From Bacillota bacterium (GTDB taxonomy: Bacteria; Bacillota_I; Bacilli_A; RF39; UBA660), in contig DOEC01000011.1 of assembly GCA_003524085.1 (NCBI GenBank), positions 1 through 13,289 on the forward strand: DNA of 13,289 nucleotides, given 5' to 3'. A model generated the notes under the pieces. That model did no database searches and was not told the DNA's origin. It saw nothing but the letters and a program-made list of their open reading frames with translations. The position numbers and the translations under genes are program-made. Shown here piece by piece: positions 1-6,272 of the stretch; the first letter of the stretch is position 1; each line of letters begins with the position of its first letter.

Positions 1-822
1 GAGTACACACTTGCTTTAAATGTTACTAATGGAACTAGTGATAGTACGAGTGTAAAAGTTAGAAATGGAGAAGACGCAATATTTAATTTGACGCCATCTA
101 CAGGGTATACTACTAAAGAAGCAACTATAACTTGTGATGGAAGTGCGTCTGGAAGTATATCAAATAATGTTTTGACTTTTACAAGTATTGATAGTAATCA
201 AACTTGTAGTGTAAATATTACTAAGAGTGAATGGAATGTATATAATTTAAAAACGCAAACAATATATAGTTGGAACAAATATAGTTCTGACTCTACTAGC
301 AGTTATCAACTAGTGTATGGAAGTGGTGGTTCATTTACTGCAGAAACTGACGAAGAGTATTGTACATTCAGGTATGATGAAGATACACCAGAAGATTCTT
401 TAAAAATGAGTACTAGAGCTGGAAAATTTTATTATAGTTGTACTGGTGGCGGTTTTTACATATATCAAGTTAGTTCTGGCGTTTGGTTTATGAGAAAACC
501 AACTTATAATTATGCTTATAAAAAGACTAGTAATTCGACTTCTGGCAAGAAGTATCTAGTTACCTATTCTCAAACAGCTAGAATAGCGCAGTCTACTACA
601 TATAGTAAGGGCTCAACATCTTACGGAACTGTTACAAGTACAACAAGTAGTGCTTATCCTTCAAATGGTCGTAGTAGTTCTGATGGATACTGGTATGTAT
701 CTGCGGGCTCTACAACCGAAACTTTAAACGAAAAAGATACGTATTATAGTACTATTGTTGCTGATTATGGAACATATCCTGAAAACGGTAAAAGTGGTAA
801 CTACTGGTATGTGAGAAAATAA
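1..822 (+). CDS. Secreted/surface protein with YWYV repeats, 5'-truncated
   Basis: Frame 1 is open from the first base, so the gene begins upstream; 273 residues are visible. The first in-frame start-like codon (TTG at 88) lies inside a domain and is not a credible start. Visible residues 2-73 form a beta-rich, Thr/Ser/Asn-rich module with a Cys pair (ending CSVNI) that resembles residues 106-171 of the next protein. The middle is Tyr/Ser/Thr-rich with two further Cys. The C-terminus carries two copies of a YP-x-NG-S-x(n)-YWYV motif (YPSNGRSSSDGYWYV, then YPENGKSGNYWYV) and ends right after the second. I know such motifs from extracellular and phage-tail-like adhesive proteins, but no enzymatic function is visible. 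Its stop (820-822) abuts the Shine-Dalgarno site of the following gene, so the two are probably co-transcribed. Extracellular location is inferred from composition; the signal peptide would be off-window. Confidence 0.7.
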   Translation, partial: EYTLALNVTNGTSDSTSVKVRNGEDAIFNLTPSTGYTTKEATITCDGSASGSISNNVLTFTSIDSNQTCSVNITKSEWNVYNLKTQTIYSWNKYSSDSTSSYQLVYGSGGSFTAETDEEYCTFRYDEDTPEDSLKMSTRAGKFYYSCTGGGFYIYQVSSGVWFMRKPTYNYAYKKTSNSTSGKKYLVTYSQTARIAQSTTYSKGSTSYGTVTSTTSSAYPSNGRSSSDGYWYVSAGSTTETLNEKDTYYSTIVADYGTYPENGKSGNYWYVRK

Positions 823-834
823 GGTGATACAAGT

Positions 835-2328
835 ATGAAATATATAAAGATAAGTATAGTAATATTGTTAGTAAGTTTTATAAGCATATTTGCTTATAAA
901 CTTACTACAAATAATTCTAATAATAAAATTAGTTTAACTAAAGAACAAATGAAAGAAATGCTAAGTTATACTATAGATGGAAATAGTACTAGTTCTATGC
1001 CTACTAAAGGTAGTGAATATAAAGTTAAGAGTATAACTTGTAAAAATGGTAGTATATTAACTTGGGACAATGATAATTGGTTATTAGAAGTAGAAAAGTT
1101 AGAGAGTGAAGATTTATGTAATATAGACTTTACAACAGGTACAGGAAGTTATACAGTAACAGTAGTACCTAGTATAGCGGGGTCTTTAGATAGTACATCT
1201 AAGACAACTACAGAGAATGGGCAAGTTACATTTTATACAAAACTAGTTATTGATAGTGTGAGTGGGTGTACTAATGAAATAAGTGATGGAAAAGTAATAG
1301 TTAAAAATATTACAAGTAATACTACTTGTAATATTAATGTATCATATATGAAATTGTATGATAAGTTACTTGCTGATAACCCAACAAGGGAAACAAGAAA
1401 CACATATAATGCGGTATTTACAAATAATACAACAGGAACGCTATTTACAGCAACAGAAAAAAATGTACATAATACAACAGATACTACAGTGTATTATTAT
1501 GCAGGAAATACAACAAACAATTGGGTAAAATTTGCAGGATACTACTGGAGAATAATAAGAACAAATGCAGATGGAAGCATAAGGCTATTATATTCTGGAA
1601 TAAGCCATGATACAACAAGTGGATATATCAATTCAACTACTTATGCATTCAATTCTTCATACAATAACCCAATGTACGTAGGATATATGTACGGAACAAG
1701 TGGTTCATTAGTAAACAATAGAAAAAATACAACTAATAGTACAATAAAAGATAAAATAGATACATGGTACACACAAAATATGACATCATACACAAAATAC
1801 CTAAGTACAACAGCAGTGTATTGTAATGATAGAACAGAACAAACATCTGGAACATATAACACAGGTAAAACATCATTCTATTATGCACCACATGCAAGAG
1901 CATATACAAATTATGCACCAACATATGATTGTACAGAAACCTCTGATGCATTCAGCGGAAGTAACACAAGTGCAAAATTAACATACCCAATAGCATTAAT
2001 GACCTCTGATGAAATAATGCGTGCAGGGGGAAGAGCTGGAGCAAATTTAACAAGCCCATACGCATGGTATTATTTAAACAGCGCGAATGGTAGTATAACA
2101 GGCTCACAATGGTGGTGGTTGTTGTCTCCTCGCTATTGGAATGGCACCAACGCTAGCGTGTTCAGCGTGCGCGACTCGTCCTACCCTGGCTACTTGGACT
2201 ACGACAGTGTCGACTGCACCCACGGTGTTCGCCCGGCAGTTTCTCTCAAATCTTGTGTCAAGACAAGTGGTGGAGATGGCTCAGCAAGCGCACCATACAC
2301 AATAGTAGAAACAGAGACAGGCTGCTAA
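835..2328 (+). CDS. Membrane-anchored surface protein with FGE/C-type-lectin-like domain, probable DGR target
   Basis: A 497-residue protein; AAGGTGA at 821-827 sits 7 bases before ATG 835. Residues 4-22 are a hydrophobic signal anchor after MKYIK. Residues 30-100 form a small domain with Cys69 and Cys95. Residues 106-171 are a beta module (Cys145, Cys165) like that in the preceding protein. Residues ~172-475 look like a formylglycine-generating-enzyme/C-type-lectin-like domain: FAGYYWRII at 233-241, YPIALMTSDEI at 384-394, SPYAWYYLNSA at 408-418, WWWLLSP at 426-432 and GVRPAVSL at 464-471. This architecture matches DGR-diversified proteins of gut Firmicutes that I recall. Residues 433-463 are encoded by GC-rich, NNY-biased codons (see the separate VR entry). 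The likely role is display of a hypervariable ligand-binding face outside the cell; the ligand is unknown. Tandem stops TAA TAG follow. Coding and anchor are confident; function is inferred. Confidence 0.85.
   Translation: MKYIKISIVILLVSFISIFAYKLTTNNSNNKISLTKEQMKEMLSYTIDGNSTSSMPTKGSEYKVKSITCKNGSILTWDNDNWLLEVEKLESEDLCNIDFTTGTGSYTVTVVPSIAGSLDSTSKTTTENGQVTFYTKLVIDSVSGCTNEISDGKVIVKNITSNTTCNINVSYMKLYDKLLADNPTRETRNTYNAVFTNNTTGTLFTATEKNVHNTTDTTVYYYAGNTTNNWVKFAGYYWRIIRTNADGSIRLLYSGISHDTTSGYINSTTYAFNSSYNNPMYVGYMYGTSGSLVNNRKNTTNSTIKDKIDTWYTQNMTSYTKYLSTTAVYCNDRTEQTSGTYNTGKTSFYYAPHARAYTNYAPTYDCTETSDAFSGSNTSAKLTYPIALMTSDEIMRAGGRAGANLTSPYAWYYLNSANGSITGSQWWWLLSPRYWNGTNASVFSVRDSSYPGYLDYDSVDCTHGVRPAVSLKSCVKTSGGDGSASAPYTIVETETGC
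2110..2256 (+). other. Putative DGR variable repeat (VR)
   Basis: Bases 2101-2280 are 101/180 G+C (56%), in a window that is otherwise about 30%. Framework codons lack adenine: TGG, TTG, TCT, CCT, GCT, GTG, TTC, TCG, GGT, GTT, CGC, CCG. The 22 presumed variable codons (residues 433-434, 436-439, 441, 444, 446-447, 449-450, 452-453, 455-458, 460-463) all end in C (19) or T (3), although the genome strongly prefers A/T third positions. This is the imprint expected when a template rich in AAC/AAT is copied with random changes at adenines. The GTTCGCCCGG stretch at 2227-2236 and the following ~25 bases would contain the 3' invariant (IMH-like) edge. Exact boundaries are guesses without the template. 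Confidence 0.75.
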
Positions 2329-2458
2329 TAGATCGATCCCATTAACTTAACTGTGTCTAACGATTAATTTACTAATATAATTACTATAAAGTAATCTAAG
2401 AGTTAAAATGTCTTAATGGTAACTTAGAAGTAGTTAAAATTAATAATACGGGTAGGTA

Positions 2459-2527
2459 TAAATATGAATATATTAAGAGTATGTTAATACATAATTTAAT
2501 TAAAAGGTTTAAATATGAATATATTAA
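2459..2527 (+). repeat. 18-bp direct repeat downstream of the surface-protein operon
   Basis: TAAATATGAATATATTAA occurs at 2459-2476 and again at 2510-2527, 51 bases apart. The second copy overlaps the 3' arm of the terminator hairpin. In AT-rich DNA short repeats arise easily, but 18 exact bases at this spacing is more than I would expect by chance. It may be a local duplication or a deletion scar. Confidence 0.7.
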
Positions 2528-2539
2528 CATGCTTTTTTT
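2478..2539 (+). terminator. Terminator of the surface-protein operon
   Basis: Bases 2478-2489 (AGTATGTTAATA) pair with 2522-2533 (TATTAACATGCT): 12 pairs with one G-U wobble. Seven Ts follow at 2533-2539. The loop is long (32 bases), which weakens the call. It lies about 150 bases after the stop and before mutS, a sensible place to separate the two units. The rest of the 279-base gap holds no recognisable gene. Confidence 0.6.
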
Positions 2540-2561
2540 ATGTTTAAGTTGAAATTTCTTC

Positions 2562-2590
2562 TTTAATTAATGATAATTTTAAGTTATAAT
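2562..2590 (+). promoter_or_regulatory. Weak candidate mutS promoter
   Basis: A perfect -10 TATAAT lies at 2585-2590 with only a poor -35 (TTTAAT, 2562-2567) 17 bases upstream. Transcription would start near 2597, leaving a very short leader before ATG 2608. Reported because the preceding terminator implies a new start here; AT-rich DNA makes chance -10 boxes common. Confidence 0.35.
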
Positions 2591-2607
2591 ATTATACGTG
2601 ATGTATT

Positions 2608-5133
2608 ATGAAAATGAGTGAAGTAGATGTAAGTATGTTAAGTCCTATGATGAAAGAATACTATAAAACTAAAAGTGAATATATGGACGTTTTATTATTC
2701 TATCGCCTAGGGGACTTTTATGAGATGTTTTTTGAAGACGCTATAACAGCTAGCCATGAACTAGAGCTTACTTTAACTGGCAAAAATGCTGGCTTAAAAG
2801 AAAGAGTCCCTATGTGTGGTGTACCACATCATGCAGTAAACGTGTACTTAGAAAAACTAATTGATAAAGGCTATAAAGTAGCAATCTGTGAGCAAGTAGA
2901 AGATCCTAAGTTAGCAAAAGGTATAGTTAAAAGAGAAGTAACAGAGATAGTTAGTAAGGGAACTCTTACAAACACTGACTGTTTAGATGAAAACGACTAC
3001 AATTTTATCGCTAGTATTACTGATTATAATTACATATATGCTTTATCATATTTAGACTTATTAAGTGGTAAAGTATTTGCAACATTTGTAAGTAAATCAA
3101 GTGATAAACTAATTAGTGAAATAGTAAGTCTTGGAATAAAAGAAGTAGTAGTGACAAGTGATTTTGATAACTCTATTACTAAAGTATTAAAGAATAACTA
3201 TAATATATATGTTAGTATATATGACAAAGATTATTCTAATATTAATAGAAGTAAAGTAAGTAATTTAGCTGATGCTAAGTTAGAAGATAATACTTTAAAA
3301 TTAATTAGTTATATAACATTTAACCAAAAGAAAGAAATTAACCATTTAATGAAACCGGTTATAGTAAATTCTAAAGATTATTTAAGTTTAAACAGGGAAT
3401 GTATAAGAAACTTAGAATTAGTAGAAACTATAAGAAATAAAGATAAGATGTATAGTTTATTATGGTTTTTAGATAAAACTAAAACTAGTATGGGTTCTAG
3501 AATGTTAAAAGAGTTTATTTTAAAGCCAGTTGTAAGTGAAAGTGAAATTAATAAAAGACATGATTTAATAGATTTGTTTAAGAAAGAATTTATGAGTATT
3601 AGTGAGTTAAGAGACTTTTTATATCAAATATATGACTTAGAAAGACTTGTAGGTAAAGTATCAATTAATACTTTAAATGGAAGAGACCTGCTTCAGTTAA
3701 AAAGTAGTTTAGGAGTACTTCCTGATATTAACTTAATATTAGAGAACATCGGCTTAGAAAAAGTAGAGACATTTAGTGAGTTATACGATTTACTTGATAA
3801 ATCAATAGACTTAGACGCGCCTGTCACTATTAAGGAAGGTGGCTTAATTAAAGATGGCTTTAATAAAGAACTAGACGAGTTAAAAAGTATTAGAAAGAAT
3901 GGTAAAGACTTTATAAGTAAGTTTGAAAGTGAAGAAAGAGAAAGAACTGGTATTAAAAATCTTAAAGTGGGTTATAACAAAGTATTTGGTTACTATATTG
4001 AAGTAAGTAAAGGTCAAAAAGATAACATAAAAGAAGAATTTGGTTATGTTAGAAAACAAACTATAAGTAATAGTGAAAGATATATAACAAACTCATTAAA
4101 AGAAAAAGAAGATATGATACTTAATGCAGAAGATAAAATTAAAGATATGGAATATAATATTTTCTTGAGTATCAAAAGTGAAGTTAGTAAGTATATTGGC
4201 AATTTACAAAAAGTAAGTGACTATATAGCATATTTAGATGTGATGCAAAGTTTAACTAAAGTGAGTGAAGAAAATAACTTTGTTAGACCTATAATTAATC
4301 ATGAACACAACATTAATATAGTGGACGCTAAGCATCCTGTTGTTATGAAAGTAATAAAGGACGACTATGTAAGTAATAATATTGTAATGGATGAATATAC
4401 TAATATTTTAATGATTACTGGTCCTAATATGAGTGGTAAATCTACTTATATGAGAACACTTGCAATTATAGTTATACTTAATCAAATAGGATGTTTTGTA
4501 CCTGCAAGTAGTTGTGAGTTACCTATATTTGATAAGATATTCACAAGAATTGGAGCCTCAGACGATTTAGTTGGAGGAGAAAGCACATTCATGGTTGAAA
4601 TGAAGGAAAGCGCTTATGCTCTTAAGAATGCTACAGAAAATAGTTTAATATTATTTGACGAATTAGGTCGCGGTACTTCAACATATGATGGAATGAGCTT
4701 GGCCGGTAGTATTATTGAATATGTAAATAAGTACTTAAAATGTAAGACTATGTTTAGTACTCATTACCATGAACTTACTAAAATGGCAGAATACACACCA
4801 AGCATTAAGAATGTACATGTAAGTATCAATGAAACTGATGGCAAAGTAGTATTTCTTCATAAAGTAATGGATGGGGCAGTAGATAAAAGTTACGGAATAA
4901 ATGTAGCAAAATTAGCAGGACTACCTGATGAAGTAATAGAAGGTGCAGGTAAGTTACTAGAGACATATGAAAGTACAAGTAAAACTGAAAAGAAACACAT
5001 TAAACAGTTTGAACTTGACCTTGAAACACCTAATAAAGACCCATTAAGAGAGTTTTTAAGAAACATTAATCCACTTGAAGTAACACCAATGGAAGCTTTA
5101 AAACTCTTAGACGAAATGAAGAAAATAAAATAA
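2608..5133 (+). CDS. mutS: DNA mismatch repair protein MutS
   Basis: MutS1 recognises mismatches and small loops in newly replicated DNA and recruits MutL in an ATP-dependent way. The 841 residues are of normal MutS1 length, and an N-terminal mismatch-binding domain separates it from MutS2. The mismatch-reading Phe-x-Glu is in GDFYEMF (Phe37, Glu39). Connector and core/lever domains occupy roughly 125-560. The ATPase has Walker A GPNMSGKST at 605-613 (Lys611) and Walker B DELGRGTST at 684-692 (Asp684, Glu685), followed by a STHYHEL signature. QFELDL at 800-805 could be a sliding-clamp-binding peptide (inference). The C-terminal helical segment (LEVTPMEALKLLDEM) is typical of the family. The start is ATG 2608 behind GTGATG at 2600-2605; ATG 2614 is a close alternative. 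No mutL is in the window. The gene converges with rnhC. Confidence 0.97.
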   Translation: MKMSEVDVSMLSPMMKEYYKTKSEYMDVLLFYRLGDFYEMFFEDAITASHELELTLTGKNAGLKERVPMCGVPHHAVNVYLEKLIDKGYKVAICEQVEDPKLAKGIVKREVTEIVSKGTLTNTDCLDENDYNFIASITDYNYIYALSYLDLLSGKVFATFVSKSSDKLISEIVSLGIKEVVVTSDFDNSITKVLKNNYNIYVSIYDKDYSNINRSKVSNLADAKLEDNTLKLISYITFNQKKEINHLMKPVIVNSKDYLSLNRECIRNLELVETIRNKDKMYSLLWFLDKTKTSMGSRMLKEFILKPVVSESEINKRHDLIDLFKKEFMSISELRDFLYQIYDLERLVGKVSINTLNGRDLLQLKSSLGVLPDINLILENIGLEKVETFSELYDLLDKSIDLDAPVTIKEGGLIKDGFNKELDELKSIRKNGKDFISKFESEERERTGIKNLKVGYNKVFGYYIEVSKGQKDNIKEEFGYVRKQTISNSERYITNSLKEKEDMILNAEDKIKDMEYNIFLSIKSEVSKYIGNLQKVSDYIAYLDVMQSLTKVSEENNFVRPIINHEHNINIVDAKHPVVMKVIKDDYVSNNIVMDEYTNILMITGPNMSGKSTYMRTLAIIVILNQIGCFVPASSCELPIFDKIFTRIGASDDLVGGESTFMVEMKESAYALKNATENSLILFDELGRGTSTYDGMSLAGSIIEYVNKYLKCKTMFSTHYHELTKMAEYTPSIKNVHVSINETDGKVVFLHKVMDGAVDKSYGINVAKLAGLPDEVIEGAGKLLETYESTSKTEKKHIKQFELDLETPNKDPLREFLRNINPLEVTPMEALKLLDEMKKIK

Positions 5134-5137
5134 AAAG

Positions 5138-5174
5138 AAAACACTGATTAGGAAATTATCCTTTTAGTGTTTTT
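5138..5174. terminator. Bidirectional terminator between mutS and rnhC
   Basis: AAAACACT (5138-5145) pairs with AGTGTTTT (5166-5173). An inner AGGA/TCCT pairing continues past a small internal loop, and the apex is AATTA. A T-run follows on the plus strand and an A-run precedes it, so it can terminate both mutS (stop 5133) and the oppositely transcribed rnhC, whose stop codon (5148-5150) lies inside the hairpin. Confidence 0.75.
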
Positions 5175-6068
5175 AAAACTAATTTTAGCAATATTATTAA
5201 GTATATCTTTACCTTTTTCTTTAACGATAAGTTTACCAACTTCATCCACCTTAACTCCAGCACCCTTAGGAATAGACATGCCTAGTTCTTTTTCTAGTTT
5301 TTCTTGTTCTTTTAAGAAAAGATATCTACTTATAATACTCGCACATGCAACACTTAAGTTTTTATCTTCTGCTTTGGTAATAAAAGTAATACCAGTAACT
5401 TTATTAGGTACTTCTTTTAAATAATTATAGTATACACCAGGTAAACAGAACTGGTCAACTATTATCTTTTGATATCCAAAACCTTTATTCTTCATTTTAT
5501 ATAACATCTTATTATGCATTATTGCTTTAACCTTATTCATGTTAATTCCTTTATTAACCCATTCGTTGTATTCTTTATTAGTAAGTATTATACTTTCATA
5601 AGGAATTTTTTTCATAATAACAGGTGCAGCACTAAGTATCTTTTTATCAGTAAGTTTTTTTGAGTCATGCACTCCTAAACTTTCTAAAAATTTAATATTA
5701 GCTTTATCCATAAAGCAAGCTGTTACTACTATTGGAAGAAAATAATCTCCTGTTCCAACTTCGTCACTTCCAATAGCAGAATAGTAGTAATATGTTTTAT
5801 CTATACTATCTTCTTTCTTTTCTTCAGTACTTCTTGTGTCAACTTCTACATTATTTAAAAACTTTTCTTGGTCTTTCCACATATTCGCGTCCACGTCAGC
5901 ACTAATACCTTGAAACATAACTTTACCACTTTCATACAAAGTAACTACAGTATCAGCTTCTACTGCTTGAAACACAGCATAAGGTGGAGTTTTTTCTTTT
6001 CTTTTATCCATATAATATTCTATCATTTTCTCTTTAATGTTATCACTTACTTTAAAAACTATTGTCAC
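5148..6068 (-). CDS. rnhC: Ribonuclease HIII
   Basis: RNase HIII cleaves the RNA strand of RNA-DNA hybrids, clearing R-loops and primer remnants. I place the start at GTG 6068: on the minus strand AGAGGTG (6081-6075) lies 6 bases before it, and the protein then begins MTIVFKVSD, like other family members. The upstream in-frame ATG at 6098 would add ten unrelated residues and lacks a clear ribosome site. With the GTG start the protein is 306 residues. An N-terminal TBP-like substrate-binding domain spans about 1-75, then a variable linker, then the catalytic domain from ~95. GSDEVGTGDYF at 100-110 carries catalytic Asp102 and Glu103, with DSKKLTDKK at 135-143. VDQF (Asp205) and LSVACASIISR (238-248) are also present. 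Leu111 replaces the more usual Gly after DYF. It faces away from the ATPase gene and cvpA, as rnhC does in B. subtilis. Confidence 0.93.
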   Translation of the reverse strand: MTIVFKVSDNIKEKMIEYYMDKRKEKTPPYAVFQAVEADTVVTLYESGKVMFQGISADVDANMWKDQEKFLNNVEVDTRSTEEKKEDSIDKTYYYYSAIGSDEVGTGDYFLPIVVTACFMDKANIKFLESLGVHDSKKLTDKKILSAAPVIMKKIPYESIILTNKEYNEWVNKGINMNKVKAIMHNKMLYKMKNKGFGYQKIIVDQFCLPGVYYNYLKEVPNKVTGITFITKAEDKNLSVACASIISRYLFLKEQEKLEKELGMSIPKGAGVKVDEVGKLIVKEKGKDILNNIAKISFKNTKRIIS

Positions 6069-6140
6069 ACTTGTCACCTCTAGATAAAATTCTATCATAA
6101 AATTGTTTATTTTTAAAGAAAAATAGTTTTTTCATTGATA

Positions 6141-6168
6141 CAATGTTTTGTTAGAGGCTTAAACATTG
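6141..6168. promoter_or_regulatory. Inverted repeat in the rnhC/ATPase gap
   Basis: CAATGTTT (6141-6148) is the perfect inverse of AAACATTG (6161-6168), separated by 12 bases. It lies between the divergent rnhC and ATPase genes, upstream of the second palindrome. It could be a regulator site or a chance AT-rich inverted repeat. Confidence 0.35.
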
Positions 6169-6202
6169 ATGTTTATTTCCAAAACCAAACGAAATTAGAC
6201 AC

Positions 6203-6224
6203 TTTTGGAAAAATATTTCCAAAA
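6203..6224. promoter_or_regulatory. Perfect palindrome abutting the ATPase promoter
   Basis: TTTTGGAAA (6203-6211) and TTTCCAAAA (6216-6224) form a perfect 9-bp inverted repeat around AATA. It ends one base before the -35 box. A half-copy, ATTTCCAAAAC, recurs at 6175-6185 and 6215-6225, 40 bases apart (about four helical turns). Placement and repetition suggest a regulator operator; the protein is unknown. Confidence 0.55.
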
Positions 6225-6225
6225 C

Positions 6226-6254
6226 TTGACTTTGCATTGATTTTGATTTATAAT
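6226..6254 (+). promoter_or_regulatory. Sigma-A-type promoter of the ATPase gene
   Basis: TTGACT (6226-6231) and TATAAT (6249-6254) are 17 bases apart. The leader is about 12 bases, with GAGGTGAA at 6261-6268 before ATG 6273. This promoter lies inside the upstream in-frame extension to ATG 6135 and so argues against that longer start. Confidence 0.8.
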
Positions 6255-6272
6255 GTAATTGAGGTGAAACTT

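Noticed and set aside
88..822. Gene starting at TTG 88
   Set aside because: The frame is open to base 1 and the codons before 88 continue the same domain; there is no ribosome site before 88.
1641..1951. Minus-strand open frames inside the surface protein gene
   Set aside because: Low-complexity shadows of the coding strand with no ribosome site or recognisable product.
2332..2339. GATCGATC palindrome after the surface protein gene
   Set aside because: A lone 8-base palindrome with no partner repeats; not enough for an attachment or origin site.
2329..2607. DGR template repeat or small RNA behind the VR gene
   Set aside because: No stretch here resembles the VR framework (TGGTGG..., GGTGTTCGCCCGG); only the terminator and direct repeat are visible.
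4890..5144. Minus-strand frame opposite the mutS 3' end
   Set aside because: Mirror of conserved MutS codons; no independent support.
6069..6098. RNase HIII start at the ATG at 6098
   Set aside because: The well-spaced AGAGGTG precedes GTG 6068, and the added residues are not family-like.
6135..6272. Longer ATPase with start at ATG 6135
   Set aside because: The promoter, operator palindrome and ribosome site lie inside this stretch, and the extra 46 residues do not look like the family.
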